The notes under the pieces: model-generated
Databases searched by the model: none
What the model saw: the letters and a program-made list of their open reading frames with translations, nothing else
What the model was told of the DNA's origin: nothing
DNA from: Seriola aureovittata
Lineage: Eukaryota; Chordata; Actinopteri; Carangiformes; Carangidae
Assembly (NCBI RefSeq): GCF_021018895.1
Contig: NC_079365.1
Coordinates: 18,284,001-18,348,000, forward strand
DNA: 64,000 bases
Direction: 5' to 3'
Position numbers and translations under genes: made by a program
Part shown: positions 24,231-36,420 of the stretch, one piece after another
Layout: every line of letters begins with the position of its first letter
Position numbering within the stretch: the stretch's first letter is position 1

Positions 24231-27200
24231 GACTCTCTTATTGCTACAATAGTGGCGGCTCTGCCTCATTCAACAATAGTTTGTACACTGGTTCCAAGAT
24301 ATTTTTGAACCCTGTTTTGACACCTGTTGGACTTGACAGACATTGACTACTGGAATCAAACACTACATTTTACACTATTTAAGAAGGAATGATCTCTTTG
24401 AAGCTAGTATTATTTCCTTACCTTAACAAGAAAGCATGTCATTGCATCACTGCTTTCGATCAGAAACAGTCAGGGCAAAACAGCATTAGTACGTTTTAAA
24501 TTGAACTGTGGTAGAATGTAATTGCAATGATATTTAAATGTTTTTATATTGTTTTATTACTGCAACAAGAGAGAATATTTTCTTTCTTGTGTAAGTTAAA
24601 ATGGGGTGAAAAATGAACTTAAACTACCTTTCTCAGACTAGTTATAACATATAGATTTTTTTTTCATGATGACACAAAAACATCCCAATGTTATGAAACT
24701 GGATATGCAAGTATCGAAAGTATGTTGTGTTTTTGGGCTCAGCATAAATCGGAATAACAACTGGAACTGCCAGACCAGTGATGAGCCGTCGTGTGTTATG
24801 ATAGTGCATGAACAGACAAATCTATGGATTGGTTGCACATCCCTGCGGCACAACTTGAAAACATGGTGTTGTTTTATATCCCACTAATGTTTCCACTCAA
24901 ATTTAAAACCATCAGGTTTCATTCATATTACATTTTGGGCTGAAAAAACAAATAGGATATCCCAGCCTGTTACACATTATCACTTTACATAATCAATATT
25001 TCCATTGTTAGTGTTTTCATTGATAGAAGTCAAACCTTGTCAGTCTGGAAATCATCTAAGCTAAGACGATGCCTCAGAGCTCATGCAATGTTTTTCTGCA
25101 GATACTTCTTGTACAATTATCAGCTGACACCTGATGTAGTGAGTTCAGGTACTTCTCTTTTTGGATAATAGTTTTGTAAAGATGGTCTATAAACAGTAGC
25201 CTCATCCCTGTGTCCTCTGAGGAATTTCCTGTCAATTCAAGTCTTAAGAGTATGTCTATAGTATTATGAAATAAATCCCAGGTTGCACAAATGTACACTT
25301 GTCCTAATGAAGTAGAGATGTAGTGAATAAGCTTCATTTATTATCTACCAGATGACAAATTAACATTAAGTAATGCTTGATCTTGCAGTTCTGTAATTTA
25401 CATAATAATGTTCTAGGAGTTTTCCTGGTAAGATCTATTTAGTTTGGTATTAATTGTATCAAAAATCAATGCAGTTGGTAGATTTCCAATGAATCGCTTT
25501 GTGTAATCTACCAGATAGTACCTGTACAATTAGTACAAAATTACATAGCTCTTTCCAGGAAACACCATAAGAATTTAAAACGTAAAATAAAGGGTTACCA
25601 ACATTTAATTGAGACTTTGAATGACATGTCATTCATCAGTGTCATTTGTTGTGTCCAACTTAAACACCCTAGCCTAACTGAAATAAAAATGTTTGGTGAA
25701 GTGTTACCCAAAATTGTATCAACCAAAAACTAAAACTTCCCTTTAAATGTTCGACAAAGTGTTAACACTAGAAGTACACTTGCATCAAAGCTGCTTACAA
25801 GAATGAAGTTTTCTATTATGTAGAGCATTAGAGCAGCTGTTTTCATTGGTCCAATTAATGTGATACAAGTTAACAGTGGCTGATGAACCCCAAAAATAGT
25901 TGATATATACAATATGGTCACTTGACATTTCCTTCCTGACAAGTTAAATGTGATCACCTCCACAATGTATTATGGGATAACATGGGAAGCTGCAAAGGTT
26001 AGACTTACTGTAAATTCTGCCTTTTAAAATGGGTCAAGCAGTCAAACAGTCCTGATGTATTCATTTTAAAAACGTGGGTGAACTTTACCTTCATGTTCTC
26101 AAATCTTATACTTCGATTCATCCTTGACTTGAGGGAAACAAAGATGCTACGGTGCGATGAACTGATCTGTTACGAATCCTTAAAAATGACACATACACAT
26201 GCAGTTGTTTCAAACAGCATTTATTCTTGTATGAGAAAATATTGTCTCAGGCAGATTAACAGATCTTGCAGTACAATTCAAATGACAAGATCAAAAAATC
26301 TCCTGTGCCACCAAGAAAAACAAGAAAAGCTCATGTAGGCGTCACTGCTGCCTACAGAGCTCAGGTCTTGTGCCACCTCACTTCTAGAGAATATGTTCTG
26401 ACATGTTGGTGAATACCATCACTATTACAAAGAGCTACGTAGCATCATACATAAATCTTTTCAATATTTTACTTTTTAAATAACACTCTCAACTGCCACA
26501 AATTATAAATTAAAATCTAAATTTGATTTTTGCATTCCTTAAATTACTTCATGTAAGCCAATATAAACATACATTTACATATTTACAAAACTATACACAT
26601 GCACCTTTACTACACTGAGGCTGTATACATATATGTATATACTGTATACACACACACAAGCTTTTTGCCACACATATGGCTCCAGGAGTCACCGATCCTA
26701 CAAGTTTTTTTCATCTTTTTTTTTTTTTTAAAAACAGACCGATTGTGCTTTTCAAGTCATTTCAGCCAGATTTGCAAATAATTGCAAGTTTTTCAGTGAG
26801 TGATTGCAGTAGACTTCGTTATAATAACCACTAAATAATCAGCTTCACCTCTGTAGTGGCGTCACATCTTACTAACCAAGTAGCTGCACCAGGTACTCAT
26901 TCTAGTATCATAATACAGTTTCACAATATGGAAAAATAAGTAAAAACCTCTCAAGTCCCACCCAAAACACATCATAGCTGGACTAAAAGTTCAAGAGTGT
27001 TTGCACTGGCAGCCATTTGACCAACATTTATCAGTATTTCTACTACTTTGAGTTGTTCTATTGTACTGTACTTCCAATTCTCAGAGCCACTGAATAAAAT
27101 GTGTACACACCCAAACATCTAGGAATGAAACGTAGAACCAGTTATGCTTCCTTTCAGGCTTAGCTTTAAATTCAGTGTCACTGCCAGCTCTAGCAAGTTT

Positions 27201-28141
27201 GACATATTTGTTTTTGAATAATATTTCCAACAGTAAGTAAAAGGCTAGAGTCCATGTGATTCAATGGAGGGAAAATTTGAAATATAGGTTATTATAAGTT
27301 TATGGAGTAAACGAGTAGTAATTCAGCAGTAATTTGCAAAAGGAAGCAGGAGTGCTTCAGAATGACGATGTAGTGTCAACAGCACGCCTTCTTCAGAGCT
27401 TAAAGGAAAAGCAAAAGAACATTTTATTTTTCACTTTGGCCTTCTTTCCAAGTTACTACTATTAACTTGTTTGCCTTACATTTATCAAGGCGTCTTGAGC
27501 AGCAGAGTATACCACCTCTGCAGATTTAAGTGCATAAGCTACATAATGATCTATTTCTTAGTTTGGTGCCTTTTTATTTGGAAAATACTGGTAATATTAA
27601 ATGTTTTATTTAATATCACCAGTATCACTTAGAAATATCAAAGACAAAATTTTCATCCATAACTGTCAAAGCTAAATTTCTCTGGAGTCCAGATATGACA
27701 TGAACATTAAGTGGGACTTTTGCACTTCAATAAACACAGTGACATTTCTATGGCAATTACAATCTAAATATGTTTTGAATCAAGACAGTCCCTTTCACAA
27801 TTAAATATTTACACTTTTCTCACTTGAGTCTTGACTCACTTTGGCCTAAAATAATAAACTTTATATGAACACATAGCAACAGTGGTTGTGTAAAACCTTT
27901 TTTAAAAAAAATTACTTGAATAAATGAACAAATTCATCTACAAAAATATGTTCAAGCACCTTTTCTCTCCATTTTAAAAACCAGAGCATCGGGTCTAAAC
28001 AGAAAACCTTTTAATACCATCAACTGCTGGAAATGTTGGTAATCCCTAATTGTACTTTTCCACTTTTTAAGAGCGTTGATGAAGCTTCTATACATATAAC
28101 CAGGCAGCCTGTTTAAGATGATGAAATGTTTCAGCTAAAAT
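24231..28141. other. Convergent 3' UTRs of mon1b and brpf3
   Basis: About 3.9 kb without coding exons. The plus-strand part likely holds the mon1b 3' UTR; candidate AATAAA signals are near 25264 and 25584. The minus-strand part likely holds a long brpf3 3' UTR; a minus-strand AATAAA lies near 26220. The sequence is AT-rich with no repeat that I can name. Whether the two transcripts overlap cannot be judged. Confidence 0.5.
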
Positions 28142-31100
28142 TTATATAAAATTGGAAGGAGTGAAGTTAAGATTTCCTCTCACGTGGTTTAAATGTACTA
28201 TGGCTCGGTCATACGCAGTGTGTACAGACTTGCGAACACTGGGTTTCTTTCCTTCCATTAAGCGCAGTTTGTCTACAGTGTCATCCATCCCCAGCGGCAG
28301 TAGTTTATTACGAGGGAGCCATTGCCTGAAAACCAAGAGGGACAATTTTCAAAGTGAGCAAGACTACTCCCGCTTGTTGTGAAGTTCAGTGTTAGGTTTA
28401 TCCTGCTTGTCTGAATCTTACCAAGTTCTTTTGGTGTCAAAGAAGAGCACTAAGAAGAGCTTTTCGCCTTCGTCCATTTGTCTCCAGTCGCCCAGTTTAA
28501 GTACCTCCACAGGAGGCACTGGAATGGGGATGCCGTTATGCAGAAGCCCTTCCTGGGGCATATCTGGGTCAACAATCTGTAACAGTAATTTATGTCAGTT
28601 ACTGTACATTGAATAATTATACCCATCTATGCATAAAGTAAAAGATTTAATCCATTCTCACCATTGCTGGGTATGACGGATATCCTCTGCATTTGGCCCA
28701 AACTAGGTCCAGTGGCGCAAGCTCTGTCTCACTATCTAAAGACAGAAGTGTAGACTTTCCTGTGAACAGGATATTCCAATATATACAATTAATTTGTATT
28801 CATGACAGCTCTTGAGCCCAAACTTTAAACTGAACTGAACTGAACATAAAAATACTAAACTTTTGTTTTTTGTGTGTATAATCTTGCATTACACATCCAA
28901 TAAGCACACAAAAACAGTGGCATTTCACTGTAGTTTGATTGCCCTTTCTTCATACACACCAGACCCAGAGATGTCTCCATTCTCACTGCCAGGGACTTTG
29001 GCCAGTGCAGGTTTACCCCGACTACGTTTGGGTGGGGAGACACTACAGCTGTAAACAATAGGAGAGAAAACATTTAAACCTGCAACAACAGATTTATAAA
29101 ATGTCAGACAAGTTGTGAACACAACCTTTTAAGTTTATATTACACTCTAGTTAAAAGCAGTTGGTTATATACACATCCAGCAGATACAAAGCAATATTAG
29201 CAGTCATTTGGAGTCATGTTTGTTTTTCTGCGATCAGGCTATAATTTTCTGTCAAAGTGATTCACTGTTAATATAACAATATTGATATTAGCAGCTTTAA
29301 GGTAAAATTCACTAGCAACAAAGATTATGAACCTATCCATACTCACTTTAATGTTTGGTCGTCATCATCATGGTCTGCAGAGTTGTGCTTTCCATTTGTG
29401 AGGCCTAACACAAACACAAATGAAATCATGACTGATATGGACTTCATGAATCTCAAGAGTCTTTCTCAGAATTGAAGCGATCCATTTTGTCCGTACCTGC
29501 TTCCCTGGGTGGTGGAGGGAGTTTGTCTGCGTCATTTTCTGAGCTGAGGCCTCTGGACCTCAGGTGGTGCGAGGAAGGAGAGGGAGGTGCAGGGGAGGCA
29601 TTTGGACTGGGAGGTAAAGTGGTGATGTTGGTCACACCGGGTGAATTTGGACTACCAGGGGTGCTCTCCAACCCATTGGTTTTACCTTCAGACGATTTCC
29701 CATTCTGCTGTGGTGGGGACTTGTTTTTTGCCATCCGTGCCCCATTTTTAGCTTTCTTAAACAGAACAGACGTACGACGACCAACCCCCGCCAAAGGTAT
29801 GGTTGGGGGTGTTCCCAGCGGTGTAACTTCGTGAACAGCTTCCGGTTGTGAAGATGGTGTTTCACCGACTTCAGCCTCATCTTCACCTTGGCTTTTGCTC
29901 CCACTGCGGGATGATCTCTGGCGCTTGTATGAGCGCCCTGGTGACCTTCGGCCTCCAGTTACAATACCCAGGACAGGAGGCTCGAGAGGAGCATCTCCTG
30001 GCAGTGGTGAAGACACTGGGCAAGTAAGTTCTAGCACAGGTGGAGAGTCATCTGCATCAAAGAGAAATTTATTTCAGGATCATAAATAAAGCTGAAATAA
30101 TTAGTCGAATCTTAACAAAATCTCCAAAAGTTCACTGGCTGCAGTCTCTGTTTTATATCACTGTAAATTGAATATGTTTGGGTTTTTGTTGGTTGGTTGG
30201 ATAAAGTAAGACATTTGAAGACATCGTATTGGACTCTGGGAAATTTTAATGGGCATAATTCTTCACTATTTTACATGTTGGAGACAAAATGATTAATCAG
30301 TTTATCATAAACTTAACCAGAAGATTAACTCATATTGAAAATAATTGTCAGCTGCAGCACTAATCTTCAAAAAAATATCAACAGTTCAGTGCAGCCAAAC
30401 CGCATCATTGAAAAGTAACTAAAAATCATTTTACCTGTCCCAGAGGTGGACACTGCAGTCAAAGGTCCATTATCCACAATATTTGTCTTCTTTTCCTTCT
30501 CCTGTTCCTCCTCTTCTTGCTCCTCCTCCTCTTCTTCCTCTTCTTTTCCATCATCATCTTTGTCATTACCATTCACAGACTGAGTGTTTTGCTGCTGCTG
30601 GTTCACCTTCTGTCTGAGAGTGTTGATCTCTCGGCGCAGAAGCCTAATGCGCTTGGTTCGTCCACCGCTGGTACGCATGGATGTAACCATGTCCAGTTTA
30701 TCCAGCAAGGCCTTTAGTTGTTCGTCTGTGGTTAAGTGCAGTCTGTTCTCTGGGTCCAGCAGAGAGTCCACTGAGGAAGAAAAGGGCATGAGAATAGTTG
30801 AGGCATGTGGGTTATGTTCATAAAGAAATAGCTAGTTCCCATTCTCAACTCACCGTCATCCCACGTACAATGGTAGAAGCCATGTTTGTTTGGAGCCTCA
30901 GGGAGATGCATGCCGGTGTTGGGGTCCAGGCCAATGCTTTGAGACTGCCTGTGTGCATGGCGGAGGATGGCTCCACCCACCTCCCGCAGCTGTAAAGCTG
31001 TCTTGTGAAACATGGTGTCCTTGGAGTTGTACTTGAGGCAGTTAGTAATCATAAGGTCAAAGTCCTTCTCTAGGTCGGTGATGGAGCAGTAGGCATGTCC

Positions 31101-34100
31101 CTCCAGTTTGGTACGCATGGTGGAGAAGTCCATGGGTTGGGAAATAAACTCCAAGTAATCTGGGACCTCAGTGAATCATTATAATCAGAATATTAGCTGA
31201 GTCATAATAAAGACAAAGAAATGTGTTGCTGATTGAAAACTGTATTTAAGTAGATTGTTTTCAAACTGCACCAACCTCTGACAGATTGACGGGCTCAGAG
31301 AAGATTTTGGCCGTGTCCTTCTCTTGCAGTTGGTCCAAGGTGGATCGGAGAAGCGTCAACGCTGGAGTCAACTTCAACTCAAGAGCAGCCTGCTGAATTT
31401 TCATCTGAAGAGATGATGTAAACACACAGGGGAGAGGAGAGGAAATACAAGGTCACTCTTTAAAGGTTCAAATGAATCATGAATGCTGAAGAGAACATAG
31501 ATTACAGCTGTCTCTAACACTTATTTTCATTATCAATTCCTCTGCCTATTATCTTTTCAATTAAATTATTAATCATTTTGTCTATAAAATGTCAGAAAAT
31601 AGTAAAAGATTCCAAGGTAACTTGTTTAAATTGCTTGTGATATTCAGATACTTATCATAGATGACTACAAAACAAATCTGCAAATATTCATGTTTGAGAA
31701 GTGACCATCAACTAATTAATTAATTGACAAATTATTGCAGCTCTAACAGAGATGTTTGTAAATGGTAACACTGATAGGAGTCTTGTAAAAAAATACCCAA
31801 AATAATTATAGCCTGTCTCATGCCTCACACTTCCTCTGTAACGCACCTGTTCTCTCTTTAGCCTCTCTCTCTTGCGGATCAACTCCACCAAAAGTCTGGC
31901 TCTTTCAAGGTCTTGCCTCAACTTTTGCCAGTATCGAAGCTCCTCTCTCGCAGCACACAGCTTCTCGTCGGGCTCCCTCTGGACACAAAGGAACAAGTAC
32001 AAAGAGATCAGTTTTCTGATTCAGCTTTGAAGTCCATTATAATTAACATTGTATTTTATCATCTTAACCACTGCGGATAAATCTTATTTTTTTCCCCTGC
32101 ACTTGTTGGTTAAAACAGCTTAAACCATTGCCTGGCATTATAAGTGAGTGAGCAATAGATTGAAACTGGCATTGACAACTTTTTACACGCTATCGCCCTC
32201 TGCTACAACGAGATGTCTACAACAAAGATGACAGAACAGCGAGGGCATGCGTGGAAGCTTGCCATCCATCTGAATCCGCTATTGCAAAGTGTGATGTCTG
32301 GGCTTATGCTTGATTTCAGTGTGTGAGAACACAAACATGGTGTGAGCGCCATGACTGACTCTGTTCTGAACAGACTTTATTGGTTCTCCGAATCCCTGAT
32401 TTTCTAATGATAAACCAAAGGTACAACATAACAATATATCTAATATTTTGCCGCAATTGCAGTTATTGCACTTAAGTAGAAAAGATTTTATTCTATAATT
32501 TTCCTTTTGAAACACATACTGTCCCCAAATTTCTCTGCTCACCTGCTCTGCAGTCCTGTGGGCCTGTAGATGGGAATGAAGTCGACGTATTAAAGGCATC
32601 CCATTTCGTGACTGACGTTTCAGTAACCAGTAGTTATGAAGCCTCTGCATGAATTGATTCTTTCTCTGGACTTCAGCTCCTGTGCAGATCTTGTTTAGCC
32701 TGTGAAGATGTAAAAGTTGCTTATTAAAACCTGTGCGGTAATACTGGAGGTCATAATGACACCCCTGAGATAAGGTCATTTAAAATATCAATACAGACAT
32801 TTTACAGACTTTTACATTTATTGATTAATTTCACTGGGTCAAAACCAAATTACATAAAAGTGATGTTTCCTATCGATCGCTGGAAAGATAAATAACCTCT
32901 TTTACACTACAGTAACATTATCTGGACATGCTGGGTTAAATAAATTCTCACAATATTCAAATGTCACACCTGTGAGAGGGGATCTGAGGCACGAGCAGCA
33001 CAGGCACATTTGAGCGACGTGTCGACCCACCAGACCCTTTTGTATTCTTCTTTTTCTGGCCTTTGACAGGCTTCTTGTTTGGTGGTGAGGGGGGTCTTTG
33101 AGTATATGACCTCTGACCCCGGTTCCCTCTGCCCCCTACCAGTCTTCCTTCAACCGACTCGTCTCCTGACCCGTCCCGCCGAAACCCAACAGGGGAGTGA
33201 TGCTCACAGAAAGCAGTCTTCTTCACAGAGAAGGTGGTACCGTTGACGCCCGTCTCCCGGACTGGATCTATCTTCATAAAGAGGCCAGCCTTCTGGGCGC
33301 AGGTAACATGAAAGGCCCTGTAACAGTTGGCTTTGTGGCACTGAATGGATGCTCCTCTGCCTTTCTGCTTACACAGGTAGCAGGTGAGCTTCCAGCGAGC
33401 AGGAGGGATGTTCTTGACCCCCTCAACAGGTTCTAAAAACACTGTGTTGGCAAAGCACACCTCCGGGATCCATATGGCACAGACAACATGAGCCCAACGT
33501 CCATCACTTGTCTGTTTGAAGGCACCTCCTCGGTTGGGACAGAGCACACAGTCTACAGGACGGGAGGGGGACTGCAGGCAGCAGCGGCACAGCCACTGGC
33601 CCTCAGGAACGTAGGGCACACCATAACACTCCTGGTGGACGGCCAGATTGCAGATGTCACAGAACAGGATGACATTACTGTTGAGACATTCGTCATCCAG
33701 GCAGACACAGCAGAAAGCGTCCTCATCGACTGCACTCTGGGACAGAGCCTGGCTACGGGACTCCAGGATAGACTCCCTTTCCAGACGATCAATCAGTAGC
33801 TCAAAAGTGTCTGGAGATACAGAGGCATGACCGTCAGACACCCTCTTCTGGTTCACCATCTCCAGCCAGGCCAGGTCCTCCTCGTCCATGTCATACTCAG
33901 CCACACTGTCCTGTTCCTCCCCTGACTTTTCTATGTAACGGTAGTATGCTGTAGGGAGAGGAGGCGCCTCTGAAGGGCAAACTGAACTCAGCACACGGAA
34001 GGTGGGCTCGGGCAGTGGGCTTTGGTTAGGTGGGTGCTGGAGGGAATTGGTAGCACCTGTGTGCTGCTGGGAGCCAGACCGTTGGTTCTGATGAGATGGA

Positions 34101-34477
34101 TTTTTACCACTCCTCCTGCTTTTACTGTTTGAGGGTTTTCTACACGATCTGGTTTTACTCTGCGTTTGCTCACTGTTCTCCTTATTGCTGTTGCACTCAG
34201 CAATGTCCTGGGCCATCATCTCGTCCTCAGTTATAACCGGCAGAGGATCTGTGATGTTAATCCGATGGAGCCTTCCATCTAGGTCCACTTCCACTATTTT
34301 CTGTGCCTGAGCGTATGTCAAAGTCTCCCTGGATGGAGAGAGCTGCAGTCTGTAGGGCGAGGGGGGCCGCAACTGGCCAGACGATCCCCTGCCCCTTCCT
34401 CTCCCTCTGCCTCGACCCCTACCCATGTTGAGTCCGCAAACAACTGTCTCACATTCCCACCTCCTCACCTTCCGCAT
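28142..34477 (-). CDS. brpf3: Bromodomain and PHD finger-containing protein 3
   Basis: BRPF3 is the scaffold of HBO1/MOZ-type acetyltransferase complexes with ING and MEAF6, acting on H3 and H4 tails. Twelve coding exons: 32970-34477, 32543-32699, 31847-31978, 31276-31404, 30854-31166, 30435-30770, 29497-30051, 29347-29404, 28960-29048, 28662-28759, 28422-28576, 28142-28325; 3714 nt, 1237 residues (human about 1205). PZP module about residues 254-430 ([20 protein letters not shown]), bromodomain about 612-710 with the acetyl-lysine Asn in [14 protein letters not shown] about 1108 to the end ([16 protein letters not shown]). [16 protein letters not shown] and the end [13 protein letters not shown] favour BRPF3 over BRD1 and BRPF1. 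Odd points: an RG dipeptide run near residues 19-31 and an acidic run near residue 810. A 5' acceptor near 34498 shows an upstream untranslated exon. Confidence 0.94.
30086..30366 (+). mobile_element. Teleost MITE, near full length, in brpf3 intron 6
   Basis: It begins AGCTGAAATAATTAGTCG, contains AAGACATTTGAAGACATCGT, GGACTCTGGGAAATTTTAAT and GACAAAATGATTAATCAG, and ends GTCAGCTGCAGCACTAA. This is the forward orientation of the nonautonomous hAT-like family common in percomorph fish. There are no coding sequences. Confidence 0.7.
31503..31750 (-). mobile_element. Teleost MITE, opposite orientation, in brpf3 intron 3
   Basis: It contains TTATTTTCATTATCAATTCC, TTTTGTCTATAAAATGTCAG then AAAATAG, CATGTTTGAGAAGTG and the end ATTGCAGCTCTAA, the reverse orientation of the element at 30086-30366. 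The pair flanks brpf3 exons 4-6. Confidence 0.7.
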
Positions 34478-35959
34478 GGGAGTTTACACCAGCTCCCTAA
34501 CAGATGAAAAGAAAAAAAAAATTGCTGTGATTTAAGTTACTGTCTCAACACCAGTTTCTACTTTGTTCCATAATTGAAGGAGATATACAGCAGCTGTTTG
34601 AAGCTGTGGAAAATATGAAAGCTGTGATAGAAACAATCTTTGTAGTGAGTATCATATTGTTTGCACAGTGAAAAATGGGGGGAAAAAAAATATTTTCCAA
34701 AGTACTATGTAGACAATTTGTCTTGTGTTTGTTCAGGTATAACAGTCAGATAAGATGAATGTTACATCTAATTGAGGGGACTTTTTTTAGCTTCGGTAAA
34801 GTAATCCATGATGCACTTCAGTCCTGTTGGGTGCTATTGCTTTGTCATTATTGTAATGTAGATGTTGTTTGTACTCCCTATCAAGTAATCATGGTCTTGA
34901 TTCTATAAAATCTGAGATCTGAATTTATTGGTAAATAACTATTTTGATGTCTGCTATCACACCCACTGATTGATTAGTTGATATAAAGTATAATTTGTTG
35001 CTCTGACATCCATCTGTCCAATATGAGCCACTGTGGGGCTGTGGCTACCAATGTATGTTTGGGAGAACATTATTTTGGGCAAACCTCCCTCTTATCACAC
35101 CATGGTAACTTTAATTTTACCTCCTTGCTGTTCAATGTTACTGGGGTAAGAGAAAGAAGCCAAAAAACAGTGGTTAAAATGTTATAAACGAGTAATAATT
35201 AATAAATTGGTTACAAAATTGTATTATATTTTCCCCTCAAAGCTTGTTTTATATTCCCTTGTGTGCCTATAATGGATTTCTTTTTTTCATGATTTATCAT
35301 ATTCATGTACTGCCATCTGATTTAGCAATATTGGTAAGATCTGTTTATTCGTCTCACTCCTGGACACAAAGGGGTCAACTCTGGTGCTACTGTAATAAAC
35401 ATACAGCATGTTACCTCAAGTACTCCTGCTGCACAAACACAACTACAGCAACTTGTACTGCTTGCATACATGCAGCTCAGCTCTCTCTCCATTGGTCCAA
35501 TCAGGAGTCTGTAACACTGCCATGTTTCTCTCAGCCCAATGACATGGCAGCATCCTCTATTTTTTCCTTGTTGCTGTGCGTAGTTCGGTTGAAGAGCGCT
35601 AAATACCAACCCGAGTATCTAACATCTGTCAGCCATTTTAGGCGCACAACAGCAGAGACAACATTTGTATTGCAAGTTGATTAGCAGCCCAATTATACAT
35701 GCCAAAAGCAACCAGAAAGCAGATGCACTGTATGCACCGTGCCTAAATGCATAAATTAATTGCATTTATACATTAGATCACGACAGTGCCAATGTGCAAC
35801 GTTTCGGGCATTGCTTTGTACTCAAGACCCCTGCAAAAATATTGTCTCTTGCTGATGTGAAAACGTTACTCGATCGGACGGGACACACAGAAGTCGTGTA
35901 ACAAAACAGCAGAATTTCTAAGCAACGCCGAAAATACTGTAAATATCAGTGTCGTTTAC
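34478..35959. other. brpf3 5' intron
   Basis: Lies between the acceptor before the brpf3 ATG exon (minus strand, CATCTGTTAG near 34498) and the donor ACAAG|GTAAAC at 35960/35959. A plus-strand open frame at 35244-35684 resembles no family. No other feature is seen. Confidence 0.5.
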
Positions 35960-36420
35960 CTTGTAAAATCGTCCTCTGCAGTGCGAGTGCCAAACAGAAT
36001 TACTGCACCTAGCTAAATGTCAGCTAGTGACAGACTACAACCAAGGCGGACATGCTAGCCGTTAGCTTAGCTAGCCGGTAATTTCAGGAGCGACAGCGTC
36101 ATCTTCAGCACTTCACTTCTCCGCTGTGACTTCGGTCAGACACACAAACTCGACCCGGTCTCATAGCTGTGCTTTAAACCTTTCAAACGATGCCTGTTAG
36201 CAACTTGGGGGCAGCAAAATCCCGAAGATATCAAATTAATGTACCTTGGATGAGGCTAAATATTCAGTCAAGATGGCTTGAAAAAATACGCCCCTTTGGA
36301 GAAAACCACCTCAGCCAATAGTAGGTCGCCGCCTCACCTCGCACGCAACGCGCACCGAGCTCTGATTGGTCAAGCCGATAAACTGAATTCATCGAACTCA
36401 GTCTAGAGCTCAACACAGAA
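35960..36420 (-). promoter_or_regulatory. brpf3 untranslated first exon and promoter
   Basis: A minus-strand exon ends at 35960 with a good donor. Upstream sequence is CpG-rich (CGCCGCCTCACCTCGCACGC near 36327) with CCAAT boxes in both orientations (AGCCAATAG near 36313, GATTGGTC near 36364). Start sites are unmapped. Confidence 0.6.

Noticed and set aside
29472..29834. 120-codon plus-strand ORF
   Set aside because: Antisense shadow of brpf3 exon 7, whose minus-strand frame joins its neighbours in phase and matches BRPF3.
35244..35684. 146-codon plus-strand ORF
   Set aside because: In the brpf3 5' intron; composition is random-like with no motif and no splice support.
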